NCBI RefSeq assembly: GCF_900104745.1
Contig: NZ_LT629732.1
Span: 1,798,001-1,862,000, forward strand
Reading direction: 5' to 3'
Source: Actinopolymorpha singaporensis
GTDB lineage: Bacteria; Actinomycetota; Actinomycetes; Propionibacteriales; Actinopolymorphaceae
Length of the DNA: 64,000 bases
The notes under the pieces were generated by a model, which worked only from the letters and a program-made list of their open reading frames with translations, had not been told where the DNA came from and did no database searches. The position numbers and the translations under genes were made by a program. Below are positions 42,145 to 51,014 of the stretch, piece by piece (the stretch's first letter is position 1; every line of letters starts with the position of its first letter).

Positions 42145-43452
42145 CTACCGGGCGCCTCGCCGAGGCGCCTCTTCGTCCGCGTCGGCCGGCCCGACCTCGA
42201 GCGGCTGACCCTCCGCCGACCGGCCGTCGACCGGGCTGCCGGCCGGTGGCGGTGCCGTTGGCGAAGAGGGCGAAGAGGGCGAAGAGAGCGGGGCGTTGAA
42301 AGTTCGCCGGAGCCGGCCGACGACGGGTTCGGCGTACCGCGCGGTGAGCGGTCCGGCGATCACCAGCAGCAGGACGTACGCCGTGGCCAGCGGGCCGAGC
42401 TGCGGCTGCAGACCGGCGGTCACCCCGATCCCGGCGATGACGATGGAGAACTCACCCCGGGCGACGAGCGCACCACCGGCCCGCAACCGTCCGCGTTCAC
42501 CGATCCCGGCCCGCCGCGCCGCCCAGTAGCCGGTGGCGATCTTGGTGATGACCGTGACGACCGCGAGCAGCAGCGCGGGAACGAGGACCGGCGGGATGCT
42601 CGCCGGGTCGGTGTTCAGCCCGAAGAACACGAAGAACACCGCGGCGAACAGGTCCCGCAGCGGGCTGAGCAGCGTGTGCGCGCCCTCGGCCACCTCGCCG
42701 GACAGGGCGATGCCGACCAGGAACGCGCCGACCGCCGCGGAAACCTGCACCTGCTGCGCGATCCCGGCCACCAGCAGCGTCAGCCCGAACACCACCAGCA
42801 GCAGCTTCTCCGGGTCGTCACTGGAGACGAACTGCGAGATCAGCCGGCCGTAGCGGAGCGCGACCAGCAGGACGACGGCGGCCGCACCGAGCGCGATGAC
42901 CAGCGTGATGCTGCCGGTGACCAGCCCGGTCCCGGCCAGCAGTGCGGTGATGATCGGCAGGTAGACCGCCATCGAGAGGTCCTCGAGAACGAGCACGCTC
43001 AAGATGACCGGCGTCTCCCGGTTGCCGACCCGGCCCAGGTCGGACAGGACCTTGGCGATCACCCCGGAGGAGGAGATCCAGGTGACCCCGGCGAGGACGA
43101 CGGCCGCCACCGGTCCCCAGCCGAGCAGCAGTGCGGCGAGCGCACCGGGGACGGCGTTCAGGGTGAAGTCGACGATGCCGGCCGGGAACTGCGTCTTGAG
43201 GTTGGTGACCAGGTCGGCGGCGGTGTATTCCAGCCCCAGCATCAACAGCAGCAGGATGACACCGATCTCGGCGCCGACGGACACGAACTCCTCGCTGGCG
43301 TCCAGCGGAAGCAGTCCACCGTGGCCGAACGCGAGCCCGGCCAGCAGGTAGAGGGGAATGGGGGACAGGCCGTAGCGGCCGGCGAACCGGCCGAGCAGAC
43401 CCAACCCGAGGACGATGGCACCGAGTTCGATCAGCAGGAGTGCTGGGTGCAC
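42145..43452 (-). CDS. Cation:proton antiporter, KhtU/CPA2-like
   Basis: A 435-residue membrane protein with about 12-13 transmembrane helices, of the monovalent cation:proton antiporter-2 family. LLLMLGLEYTAADL and the helix containing VTWISSSGVIAKVLSDLG mark the ion-translocation core; the C-terminal 50 residues are a Ser/Pro/Gly-rich cytoplasmic tail. It starts at GTG 43452, whose GGGAG Shine-Dalgarno overlaps the stop of the preceding TrkA_C gene, so the two are coupled. By analogy to Bacillus KhtTU it should expel potassium in exchange for protons. Sodium cannot be excluded. Confidence 0.9.
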   Translation of the reverse strand: MHPALLLIELGAIVLGLGLLGRFAGRYGLSPIPLYLLAGLAFGHGGLLPLDASEEFVSVGAEIGVILLLLMLGLEYTAADLVTNLKTQFPAGIVDFTLNAVPGALAALLLGWGPVAAVVLAGVTWISSSGVIAKVLSDLGRVGNRETPVILSVLVLEDLSMAVYLPIITALLAGTGLVTGSITLVIALGAAAVVLLVALRYGRLISQFVSSDDPEKLLLVVFGLTLLVAGIAQQVQVSAAVGAFLVGIALSGEVAEGAHTLLSPLRDLFAAVFFVFFGLNTDPASIPPVLVPALLLAVVTVITKIATGYWAARRAGIGERGRLRAGGALVARGEFSIVIAGIGVTAGLQPQLGPLATAYVLLLVIAGPLTARYAEPVVGRLRRTFNAPLSSPSSPSSPTAPPPAGSPVDGRSAEGQPLEVGPADADEEAPRRGAR

Positions 43453-43456
43453 CGCG

Positions 43457-43942
43457 TCACTCCCGTTCGAGGATCGCCGCGGCCGCGTCCACCCCCTCCC
43501 GGGTGCCGATCACGATGAGGGTGTCACCCCCGGCCAGCCGGAAGTCGGGGCGAGGGGACGGGATCGCGTCCGTTCGCCGGAGCACGGCGACGATCGACGC
43601 GCCGGTCTCCGTGCGCAGCCGGGTGTCGCCGAGCAGTCGGCCGTTCCACATCGAAGTGGCCGACAGCGGGATCCGGTCCGCGACCAGGCCGAGGTCGGTG
43701 TTGTACAGCAGGCTCGGGCTCTTGTGCCTCGGCAGCAGGGCCTCGGCCAGGGTGGCCGCCTCGGGCCCGGTGAGCTGGAGGGACAGCGCGCACGCGTCCG
43801 GGTCGTCGCCCCGGTAGGCGGACAGTGTCCGGGCGCCGTCGCGGTGCGCCACCACCGACAGGTGCCGGTCGTCGCGGGTGGTGAGGTCGTACTGCACCCC
43901 GATCCCGGGCAGTGGTGTGGAGCTCATCCGTGGGCCGGCCAT
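43457..43942 (-). CDS. TrkA_C-domain regulatory subunit of antiporter (KhtT-like)
   Basis: A 161-residue soluble protein. The N-terminal half (PGIGVQYDLTTRDDRHLSVVAHRDGARTLSAY) matches KhtT-type proteins; the C-terminal 80 residues form a TrkA_C (RCK-C) ligand-binding domain (GRLLGDTRLRTETGASIVAVLRR, LAGGDTLIVIGTREGVDAAAAI). In Bacillus the KhtT subunit gates the KhtU antiporter in response to cyclic di-AMP and pH. I chose ATG 43942, which has AAAGGG about 8 nt upstream; ATG 43927 is an alternative. It precedes the antiporter gene by 4 bp. Confidence 0.87.
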   Translation of the reverse strand: MAGPRMSSTPLPGIGVQYDLTTRDDRHLSVVAHRDGARTLSAYRGDDPDACALSLQLTGPEAATLAEALLPRHKSPSLLYNTDLGLVADRIPLSATSMWNGRLLGDTRLRTETGASIVAVLRRTDAIPSPRPDFRLAGGDTLIVIGTREGVDAAAAILERE

Positions 43943-44125
43943 CCGGATTCCCTTTCCGCGTTCGGGTTCGTCGATCCTGCTCGGCCACCCGGCTGGGCGT
44001 GGGCGGGCCGGGACCGATCCTCTCACCCACCGTCGCGTTCGCCCACCGCGTACGGTTTGCGCCGGTGCGCTGCGGACCCGCGTCCGGTGGTGGCCGCCGG
44101 ACTGTCCAGACGTACTGGCCGGCAC

Positions 44126-44131
44126 TAGCGT
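44126..44131 (+). promoter_or_regulatory. -10 box of leaderless hydrolase gene
   Basis: TAGCGT is 6 nt before ATG 44138, with no Shine-Dalgarno in between. The -35 region is poor (TGTCCA at 17 bp). Confidence 0.4.
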
Positions 44132-44137
44132 CGGACG

Positions 44138-45007
44138 ATGAGCACCGCACGCGAATCCGAGACCCGGGAGCCGCGGCCCCGACCCGGGCGAACCGGGCAC
44201 ATCGCCTGGACCCGCCGCGGCGGCCGGACGGAGCTCTTCTTCCTGCACGGCTTCAGCGACTCCGGCGCCTGCTGGAACCCGGTGGTGTCCGCCCTCGGAC
44301 CCGGCTGGGGCGTCCTTGCCGCCGACGCCCGCGGCCACGGTGAGTCCGGGCTGCCGGAAGAGCCGTTCGGTCACACAGCGCACGCCCGGGACGCCGCCGC
44401 CGTCCTGGACGACCAGCCCGACCTCGACCCGGACGGGGTGATCGTCGTCGGCCACTCGATGGGTGCGGTGACCGCGGCCGCGCTCGCCGGGTTGCGGCCG
44501 GACCTGGTACGCGCGGTGGTGCTGGAGGACCCGCCGCCGGGCGAACGTGAGGACGCGCCGGGTTCCGCGCCGGCGCCGCGGACCGCCGAGGCCCGGCCGG
44601 GGCCGCCGCGGCAGATGCCCGACTGGCTGCGGGCCGTCCGCGCACTCGACCCGGCTGCCCGGATCGCCCGCGGCCGCGCCGACAACCCGGGGTGGTCGGA
44701 GGAGGAGCTGGTCCCCTGGGCAACGTCCAAGGAGCAGTTCGACCCGCGCGTGGTGGAGTTGCCGACCGAGCCGTTCGTCCCGCTGCGCGAACTGCTGGCG
44801 AAGGTGACCTGCCCGGTGCTGCTGATCCACGGCGACGTCGACCGGGGCTCGCTGCTGCCGCCCACGGTCGCGGCCGCGTGCGCGATGGCGGCCGGCGGCG
44901 ACGTGGAGGTCGCCCGGATCGACGGCGCCGGTCACTCCGTACGCAGGGACCGCCCCGGCCCCTACGTCGCCGCCCTCACCGACTTCCTGCTCCGGCACCG
45001 CGGCTGA
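44138..45007 (+). CDS. Alpha/beta hydrolase
   Basis: A 289-residue hydrolase with a complete triad: nucleophile serine in VVGHSMGAV, aspartate in LLIHGDVDRG and histidine in GAGHSVRR. The oxyanion-hole motif is FFLHGFSDSG. The cap region is Pro/Arg-rich. No signal peptide is seen. Substrate unknown; esters, lactones and epoxides are all handled by this fold. It is divergent from the KhtTU-like operon and converges with RNase H, 22 bp away. Confidence 0.9.
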   Translation: MSTARESETREPRPRPGRTGHIAWTRRGGRTELFFLHGFSDSGACWNPVVSALGPGWGVLAADARGHGESGLPEEPFGHTAHARDAAAVLDDQPDLDPDGVIVVGHSMGAVTAAALAGLRPDLVRAVVLEDPPPGEREDAPGSAPAPRTAEARPGPPRQMPDWLRAVRALDPAARIARGRADNPGWSEEELVPWATSKEQFDPRVVELPTEPFVPLRELLAKVTCPVLLIHGDVDRGSLLPPTVAAACAMAAGGDVEVARIDGAGHSVRRDRPGPYVAALTDFLLRHRG

Positions 45008-45029
45008 GCGACCGATGCCGGCCCGATAC

Positions 45030-45494
45030 TCACGGGGCGTGGACGAGGCTCTCCCGGGCGGCGTTGGCGAGTTCGTCGCAGCGTTCGTTCTCGGGGTGAC
45101 CGCTGTGCCCCTTGATCCAGTGGAAGCGGACGTCGTGCGGCGCGACCAGCTCGTCCAGCCGCTGCCACAGGTCGAGGTTCTCCACCGGCTTGTTGTCGGC
45201 CTTGCGCCAGCCGCGGGCCTTCCAGCGCGGCATCCAGTCGCGCAGGCCACGCAGGACGTACTGCGAGTCCGAGGTCAGGTCGACCACGGAAGGTCGGCGG
45301 AGCGCGGCCAGCCCCTCGATCACCGCCTGCAGCTCCATCCGCTGGTTGGTCGCCACCGGGGCGGCACCGGAGCGTTCCCGGGTCTTGCCGCTGGCCGGAT
45401 GCCGGAGCACGTACGCCCAGCCGCCAGGGCCAGGGTTGGGCCGGCAGGACCCGTCGGTGAAGAGCTCGACGTGCGAGGGTGCGGGTGCGGCCAC
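45030..45494 (-). CDS. rnhA: Ribonuclease HI
   Basis: A 154-residue RNase HI that cleaves RNA in RNA-DNA hybrids using two metal ions. Active-site residues are Asp14 (LFTDGSC), Glu54 (QRMELQAV), Asp76 (TSDSQYV) and Asp140 (NERCDELAN), with the flexible-loop His130 in KGHSGH. The length equals the E. coli enzyme. I chose GTG 45494 because TAGTCT lies 7 nt upstream (leaderless) and sequence further upstream does not look coding. Confidence 0.93.
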   Translation of the reverse strand: MAAPAPSHVELFTDGSCRPNPGPGGWAYVLRHPASGKTRERSGAAPVATNQRMELQAVIEGLAALRRPSVVDLTSDSQYVLRGLRDWMPRWKARGWRKADNKPVENLDLWQRLDELVAPHDVRFHWIKGHSGHPENERCDELANAARESLVHAP

Positions 45495-45582
45495 AGCAGC
45501 GAGACTAGCCGCCTGGCGGACGGGTAGGGGAACAGGTCGACGACGCCGCGGCCAGGGGATGCGGCGGGTTACGGGAGGGCAG

Positions 45583-46170
45583 ATGGCGGACGCCGGGACG
45601 GGCCGGCTGCCGGCGAAGCGCCCGGCCACGCTGGCCGCCGGGCCCTACGGCCACCCGCTGCACCCGGCACTGGTCACCATCCCCATCGGTTGCTGGGTGG
45701 CGAGCTTCGTCTTCGACGTGGTGTCGAGGTTCTCCAGCATGCCGGTGCTGTTCGCCGAGGGCTCGCACTGGCTGGTCGGGATCGGCCTCGTCGGCGCGGT
45801 GGTCGCCGCGACCGTGGGGTTCCTCGACTTCCTGGTCATCCCGGGGCGGACCCGTGCCTACCGCGCGGCGATTCTGCACATGTCGCTCAACCTTCTGGCG
45901 ATAGGGCTGTACGTCGTCAACTTCTTCATCCGGTCCAACCCGCTCGGCCCGGTGGGATGGGGGCAGCTGATCCTCTCCGCGGTCGGGCTCTCCCTGCTGG
46001 GCGGATCCGGATACCTCGGCGGCGAACTCGCGTACCGCTACGGCGTACGGGTGGCGGCCGAGTCCACCCAGGCGTCCGGTTTCGCACCGGAGGCTTCGGG
46101 CGGCCCGGGCGAGGGGAGTGGTTCGGGCAAGCCGGGTGGTTCCGGTGGTTTGCCCCCGAAGCGCGACTAG
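45583..46170 (+). CDS. DUF2231 membrane protein
   Basis: A 195-residue membrane protein of the DUF2231 family with four predicted helices. It opens with the family motif GPYGHPLHPALVTIPIGCW, whose histidines may bind a cofactor or metal. The C-terminal 45 residues are a Gly/Ser-rich tail. Function unknown; relatives occur near heme or oxidoreductase genes. GGGAGG precedes ATG 45583. The next gene, another small membrane protein, begins 14 bp downstream, so they form an operon. Confidence 0.85.
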   Translation: MADAGTGRLPAKRPATLAAGPYGHPLHPALVTIPIGCWVASFVFDVVSRFSSMPVLFAEGSHWLVGIGLVGAVVAATVGFLDFLVIPGRTRAYRAAILHMSLNLLAIGLYVVNFFIRSNPLGPVGWGQLILSAVGLSLLGGSGYLGGELAYRYGVRVAAESTQASGFAPEASGGPGEGSGSGKPGGSGGLPPKRD

Positions 46171-46184
46171 GAAAGGACGGAACG

Positions 46185-46619
46185 ATGGCTGTCGCCGCAC
46201 TGATCACCTGGGTGATCACCGCGATCCTGGGTGCCACGATGCTACGGAAGTGGGTGTCCGGCGGAGGTCTGGCCGCGGCGCGGGCCGATGCCGCCGGGAC
46301 GGCAGAGGCCGCGACGTCACCCCAGGCGGCGGCGACGTCGTTTCCTCCCGGGGTGGTCTTCGGGCACTTCCTGGTGGTGCTGGCCGGGCTCGTGCTCTGG
46401 ATCATCTACATCGTCGTTGACAACGACGTGTTGACATGGGTGTCGTTCGCAGCCCTGATCGTGGGTGCGGTGCTCGGCGACGTGATGTTCCTGCGGTGGC
46501 GGAAGTCCCGGTCCGGCCCGGAGTCCCAGCTGCCCCGCGAGCTGGTCTACGTGCACGGCGGCTTCGCGGTCGTCACGATCGTTCTGGTCCTGCTGACAGC
46601 GCTCGGCGTCGGCAGTTGA
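46185..46619 (+). CDS. Small membrane protein, function unknown
   Basis: A 144-residue protein with three predicted membrane helices (about residues 2-20, 55-77 and 80-100, and possibly a fourth at 122-143) and an Ala/Thr-rich loop after the first. I recognise no family motif. AAAGGA precedes ATG 46185, and the gene lies 14 bp downstream of the DUF2231 gene, so the two are probably cotranscribed and may act together. A cupredoxin-like lipoprotein gene follows 165 bp later. Confidence 0.75.
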   Translation: MAVAALITWVITAILGATMLRKWVSGGGLAAARADAAGTAEAATSPQAAATSFPPGVVFGHFLVVLAGLVLWIIYIVVDNDVLTWVSFAALIVGAVLGDVMFLRWRKSRSGPESQLPRELVYVHGGFAVVTIVLVLLTALGVGS

Positions 46620-46784
46620 CCGGGAGCCGTGCGGCAGCCGACCCGCAGCCGAGCGGCAGTTGGCCCGAACGCCATCCGCACGTCCCCACCGTGCCCTAGG
46701 GTCGGACTGTTCGCGGCGGCCGGCGCCCCACGCGTTGTGTCGGGCCTGGACGCTGGGCCTGGCCACTGGGTATCGGGGGTTCCC

Positions 46785-47300
46785 ATGCGGGCACGCATGC
46801 TGGTCGCCGGGTTGGTCGTCGGGTCGTCCGCGCTGGCGGCACTCGCCGGCTGCGGCGGAGGAGAGCCCGCGACCGCGCCCAAACCGAAGGCGACGCGGGT
46901 CTCCGTCGCCCCGAAGCCACTGGCGTACGGCGCCAAGGTGAAGGTCGCCGGGATCCGCGCCAACTACCACGGCACCAAGGACGTCCGGAAGGCGCGCAGC
47001 GTCTACGTCGAGATCGAGGACTTCTACTTCTCGCCCACCATCATCCGCGGCCGGCCGCGGCAGAAGATCACCCTGCTGGTGGAGAACGAGAGCCAGACGC
47101 CGCACACCTTCACCACGTCGGACAAGACCCTGGACGTGCAGCTCCAGCCGGGATCGCTCGCCAAGCTGGCGTTCACGCTACCCGCCCACGGCAACGTGTC
47201 GTTCTACTCGACCGGGCACCAGCAGCAGGGCATGGCCGGCGGCCTCACGGTCTCCGGGTCGTTCGCCGCGCCGGCACCGACGCCGAAGACTCCGCAGTGA
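46785..47300 (+). CDS. Cupredoxin-like lipoprotein without the copper cysteine
   Basis: A 171-residue lipoprotein: lipobox ALAGC (lipidated Cys23), then a beta-barrel cupredoxin-like domain at about residues 70-165. It contains FYFSPTIIRGRPRQKITLLVENES, the first His ligand position in TPHTF, and a C-terminal loop FYSTGHQQQGMAGG. In blue copper proteins this loop carries Cys, His and Met; here the cysteine position is Ser, so a type-1 copper site should not form. It may bind Cu(I) through His and Met or be structural. The start at ATG 46785 follows a GGGGG run. Confidence 0.78.
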   Translation: MRARMLVAGLVVGSSALAALAGCGGGEPATAPKPKATRVSVAPKPLAYGAKVKVAGIRANYHGTKDVRKARSVYVEIEDFYFSPTIIRGRPRQKITLLVENESQTPHTFTTSDKTLDVQLQPGSLAKLAFTLPAHGNVSFYSTGHQQQGMAGGLTVSGSFAAPAPTPKTPQ

Positions 47301-47314
47301 TGACAGGCAGGATG

Positions 47315-47740
47315 TCAAGCGGTAGTTGACACGGGAACGGCTGCCGCCCGGCGGCCGTGGATCCTCGTCAACGGCACCCGGACGAACTCCGCAGTGCGCG
47401 ACGGCCACGGCCTGGCCGCCTCGTGCAGCAGCCGGGCCGCCTCCTTGCGTTCACGCACCACCTGGGCCCGGCCGAGAACCGTCACGGTCCAGCCGGTGAG
47501 CACGGGTTCGGTCGCCACCTCGTCCGCCTGGAAGGCGATGATCGAGTCGTGCACCGCACGGGCGACGTGGGACTCGGCCGAGGTGCCGACGACGACGAAG
47601 TCGCCGTCCACCGTGAACGGCAGGGGGGACACCGCGGGCAGTCCCGCGTCGGTGAAGACGAGCCGGCCGACGGCGGCCTTGTCCAGCAGGCGTATGCATT
47701 CGCTCGGCGAGAGGACTTCCAGCCCGTTGCTGTCCAACAT
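47315..47740 (-). CDS. Pyridoxamine 5'-phosphate oxidase-fold protein
   Basis: A 141-residue split-barrel flavin-binding-type protein. The pattern LSPSECIRLLDKAAVGRLVFTDAGLPAVSPLPFTVDGDFVVVGTS is typical of the small actinobacterial PNPOx-like group, some of which bind F420 or heme; the ligand here is not known. I chose ATG 47740, with GGGAGC 10 nt upstream, over longer in-frame options. It is convergent with the cupredoxin-like gene; a TGACA/TGTCA dyad occupies the 14-bp gap. Confidence 0.87.
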   Translation of the reverse strand: MLDSNGLEVLSPSECIRLLDKAAVGRLVFTDAGLPAVSPLPFTVDGDFVVVGTSAESHVARAVHDSIIAFQADEVATEPVLTGWTVTVLGRAQVVRERKEAARLLHEAARPWPSRTAEFVRVPLTRIHGRRAAAVPVSTTA

Positions 47741-47942
47741 GGTGTTCCGTGCTCCCTCCGGGTTCCCCGCGATCTGCCCGTGACGTCCGTGTTGCACTAT
47801 GACGCAACACACACACATCACACCCTGCCCCGGCAGGGGCGGGGCGGCATCGGGATGGGTACGCAGAGCGAGTGAACTCCGGGGGGCAGGTACCGAGGAG
47901 GTACGTACACCGGTGGTCCCGTGTGCCGGTTCGCGGCGTTTC

Positions 47943-50381
47943 CTACCGATCGTCGCGGCCGTCGCCCGCGTGTCCCTGCTCGGCGGTCCAGGCGGCGACC
48001 TGCGCGCGTGAGGTGAAGCCCAGCTTGACCAGGATGTTCTCCACGTGACTTTCCGCCGTCCGCTGCGCGATCACCAGTGCGTTGGCGATCTGCTTGTTCG
48101 TACGGCCCTGTGCGATCAGGTCGGCGATCTCGCGTTCGCGCGGTGTCAACGGAGACTTGCCCGGGGGCCTGCGGACGCCGCGCCGGTCCGGCTCCTCCTG
48201 CAGGGCGGCGGCGACCGCTTGGTCGTAGCTTCGAGCGGCGCCCTCGGCGAACGCCCGTGCGTAGGCCTCTTCGCCCAGCGTGGCACGGAGTTCGCGGACG
48301 CAGCGGTCCTGGTACGCCGACAGGTGGGTGTAGCCGGTGAGGGAGACCCCGAGCGAGCGGTTCGTCGCGTCCAGCGCGCCGAACAGCTCGGCCGCGCGGG
48401 TGGGCTGCCCGCCGGACGCCGCGGCCAGCGCCAGCACCTGAAGGTTCAACGCAACGCCCACATGGTCGTCCAGACTCTGGTTGTAGCGCAGGCTCTCCTG
48501 TTCCAGCCTGGTCGCCCGGGCGACGTCCCCCTGCCGCCAGAGTTCGATCCCGAGCGCGAGGAGTACGTACGACTTGTGCCAGATGTCCCCGGCGGCAGCG
48601 CACAGCGGCAGCGCCTCCTCGGCGAGTTCGACGGCTCGTGCCGAGTCGCCCATCGCGGAGTAGGCCATGGACGACCGGATCAGCGCGAACGCGATCCCGT
48701 GCTGGTTGCCGACCGCCCGGTGGATCTCCCGGGCCCGGGCGTAGTGCACCAGGCCGGCCCCGGCGTCGCCGGTGGCGGTGGCGAGCATCCCCGAGAACAA
48801 CTCGACGTACCCCAGCGTGCTCGGTGCGTCCACCGTTTCCAGGATCGACCGCGCCTGGGCGAGCATCCGCCGCGCCGCAGGAAAGTCGCTCTGGATGATG
48901 GCCAGCCAGGTGTTCACCCACAACGCGTCGGCCCGGGTGGCCGTGGGTTCGGTGTCGGCGGCCAGGAGGCGGTCCAACCAGTCGCGGCCCTCGTTCAGGT
49001 AGCCGTCCAGCCAGTGGTAGAGCAGGTCGGCGGCCAGCCTGAGGCCTTCCTGCCGGAGGTCGGGGTCAGCCAGCGCGTAGTCCAGGGCCGCCCGCAGGTC
49101 GGCGTGTACGGACCGCAGCCGAGCGAACCACTCCACCTGGTGTGGCGCCAGCCAGTGCTGTGCGGTCCGGAGCCCCTCCTCCCTGAAGTAGTCGAAGTGC
49201 CGTCGGCGGGCGAGGGTCGACGTCTCCTGCTCGGCCAGCCGGCACAGGCCGTAGTCCCGGATGAGGGTGAGCTGCCGGTACGTCGCGCGGCCATGGTGGT
49301 CCTCGCGGAGCAGCACCGACTTGTCGATCAGGCCGGTCACGAGGTCCATCACGTCCTCGGGGGCCAGGCCGTCGCCCGCGCACACCGCCTCGGCCGCGTC
49401 CAGGTCGAAGCCGTCGGCGAACACCGCCGACCGCGCCCACATCGACTGTTCCCCCGCCGAGCACAGGTCGTAGCTCCAGTCCAGCATCGACACGAGCGTC
49501 CGGTGCCGTGGGTCGCTCGAGCAGGGACCGGAGGTCAGGACGCTGTAGCGCTGGTCGAGCCGGTCCAGGATCTGGCGGGGCGTCAGGACGCGGACCCGGG
49601 CGGCGGCGAGTTCGATGGCCAGCGGGATGCCGTCCAGTCGCCGGCAGATGCCCACCACCGCGTCCTCGTTGTCAGCGGTCAACGCGAAGTCGTGCTGCAC
49701 CGCCGCCGCGCGTTCGACGAACAGCGCAACCGACTCGAACCTCGCCGGGATCTGACGACCGGCTCCGACACCGACACCGACACCGGCGCCGGCTCCGACA
49801 CCGACACCGGCGCCGGCTCCGACACCGACACCGGCGCCTGCACCGTCGCCGTCCGCCGACCGGCGTGCGTCCGGGAGCGGAAACGGTGCGACCGTGAGTG
49901 TGTGCTCGGTGGCCACGTCCAGCCGCTGCCGACTGGTGGCCAGCAGGTGCAGGCCCGGCGCCTCGGGCAACAGCCGTTCGGCCAGTGCTGCACAGGCCGC
50001 CGGGAGATGCTCGCAGTTGTCCAGGATCACCAGCAGCTGCCGGTCGCGCAGATGGTCGGCCAGTATCTGGGTGGGGTCACGGCGGGAGCCTTCCGGCACC
50101 CGTAGCGACTCCGCCACCGTCGGTGCGACCAGTGCGGGGTCGGTGACGTTTGCGAGGTCGACCAGCCACACCCCGTCGCGGAACGAACGTCGTAGCGCGT
50201 GCGCCGTGCGCAGGGCGAGCCGGGTCTTCCCCACGCCACCGAAGCCGGTGAGCGTCACCATCCGCGTGGTCGCGAGCAGACGCTTCACCTCGGCCAGCTC
50301 CCGCCGTCTCCCGATGAAGCTGGTCGCGTCCGCAGGAAGATTGCCCACCTGCGCGGAGGCGTCCGATCCGGCCTTGGTCAT
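47943..50381 (-). CDS. Large LuxR-family ATPase regulator (LAL/NB-ARC type)
   Basis: An 812-residue regulator. The P-loop ATPase begins at residue 22 (FIGRRRELAEVKRLL), with Walker A TGFGGVGKTRLA and Walker B QLLVILDNCEHL. Helical TPR-like repeats occupy about residues 380-730. The C-terminal LuxR HTH is SPLTPREREIADLIAQGRTNKQIANALVIAQRTAESHVENILVKLGF. A Gly/Ala/Val-repeat linker (about 190-225) is encoded by a DNA minisatellite. Such STAND-type proteins oligomerise on ligand and ATP binding to activate transcription. It is divergent from the globin operon, a likely target by position only. Confidence 0.9.
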   Translation of the reverse strand: MTKAGSDASAQVGNLPADATSFIGRRRELAEVKRLLATTRMVTLTGFGGVGKTRLALRTAHALRRSFRDGVWLVDLANVTDPALVAPTVAESLRVPEGSRRDPTQILADHLRDRQLLVILDNCEHLPAACAALAERLLPEAPGLHLLATSRQRLDVATEHTLTVAPFPLPDARRSADGDGAGAGVGVGAGAGVGVGAGAGVGVGVGAGRQIPARFESVALFVERAAAVQHDFALTADNEDAVVGICRRLDGIPLAIELAAARVRVLTPRQILDRLDQRYSVLTSGPCSSDPRHRTLVSMLDWSYDLCSAGEQSMWARSAVFADGFDLDAAEAVCAGDGLAPEDVMDLVTGLIDKSVLLREDHHGRATYRQLTLIRDYGLCRLAEQETSTLARRRHFDYFREEGLRTAQHWLAPHQVEWFARLRSVHADLRAALDYALADPDLRQEGLRLAADLLYHWLDGYLNEGRDWLDRLLAADTEPTATRADALWVNTWLAIIQSDFPAARRMLAQARSILETVDAPSTLGYVELFSGMLATATGDAGAGLVHYARAREIHRAVGNQHGIAFALIRSSMAYSAMGDSARAVELAEEALPLCAAAGDIWHKSYVLLALGIELWRQGDVARATRLEQESLRYNQSLDDHVGVALNLQVLALAAASGGQPTRAAELFGALDATNRSLGVSLTGYTHLSAYQDRCVRELRATLGEEAYARAFAEGAARSYDQAVAAALQEEPDRRGVRRPPGKSPLTPREREIADLIAQGRTNKQIANALVIAQRTAESHVENILVKLGFTSRAQVAAWTAEQGHAGDGRDDR
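49761..49838. repeat. 24-bp minisatellite encoding a GAGV linker
   Basis: Three units of GGCTCCGACACCGACACC followed by GGCGCC, at 49761-49790 (with one extra CCGACA), 49791-49814 and 49815-49838. It is in frame in the LuxR ATPase gene and gives a repetitive Gly-Ala-Gly-Val linker. Confidence 0.85.
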
Positions 50382-50546
50382 GACTGCGTTCGGACGGCCA
50401 CGGGTGGTCGCCGCCCGACAACCGCATGGTATGTCGCCAGGTCAGGCGGTGCCGAATCTCCTTGTCCGCAAGGCCGGATGTGCCCGATGATCAGCTGGTT
50501 GCGGACGATCGGCGAAACCGGCAGTTGTCCGACTGCCAACCTGAGC

Positions 50547-50576
50547 TTGCGCTCGAACGGGCCTCGCTGGTAGCAA
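50547..50576 (+). promoter_or_regulatory. Possible promoter of globin operon
   Basis: TTGCGC (50547-50552), 18 bp, TAGCAA (50571-50576), followed by a 43-nt leader with GAGG 8 nt before ATG 50620. A weak match. The 238-bp gap to the LuxR gene shows no other clear motif. Confidence 0.3.
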
Positions 50577-50619
50577 TGCCCTTGATCTTTGCCCTTCGGG
50601 ACGAAATGAGGCATATCGG

Positions 50620-51009
50620 ATGGCCGACCACAACGGCACGGGGGCCGAGAGCGACTACGACCGGATCGGGGGCGGACCCGCGGTGCGTGCCGTGGTGGAG
50701 CGCTTCTACGAGCTGGTCCTCGCCGACGCCGACCTCGCGCCGTTCTTCGTCGGCGTCGACATGTCCGGCCTCAAGCGGCACCAGGCGCTGCTCATCTCCC
50801 AGGTGCTCGGCGGGCCGGCGGAGTTCACCGGCCGGGAGCTGCGCACCGCACACGCCGGCCTCGCGATCACCGCGGAGCACTTCGGCGCGGTGGTGGCCCA
50901 CCTGGTGACGGCGCTGACCGAGGCCGGCGCGCCGCCCGAGGTGATCGCCCGGGTCGGTGCGGCCCTCGGCGCCACCGAGAAGGACATCGTCACCCAACCC
51001 GTGAGCTGA
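50620..51009 (+). CDS. Truncated hemoglobin, group I
   Basis: A 129-residue 2-over-2 globin of the TrHb1/GlbN type. The proximal heme ligand is His78 in LRTAHAGL; Tyr30 in VERFYELV is at the B10 position that contacts bound ligand, and the distal area contains LKRHQALL. The YDRIGGGPAVRAVVERFY opening is typical. TrHb1 proteins detoxify nitric oxide or bind oxygen. It is the first gene of a three-gene operon, 5 bp before the flavohemoprotein-like gene. Confidence 0.92.
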   Translation: MADHNGTGAESDYDRIGGGPAVRAVVERFYELVLADADLAPFFVGVDMSGLKRHQALLISQVLGGPAEFTGRELRTAHAGLAITAEHFGAVVAHLVTALTEAGAPPEVIARVGAALGATEKDIVTQPVS

Positions 51010-51014
51010 CCGGT

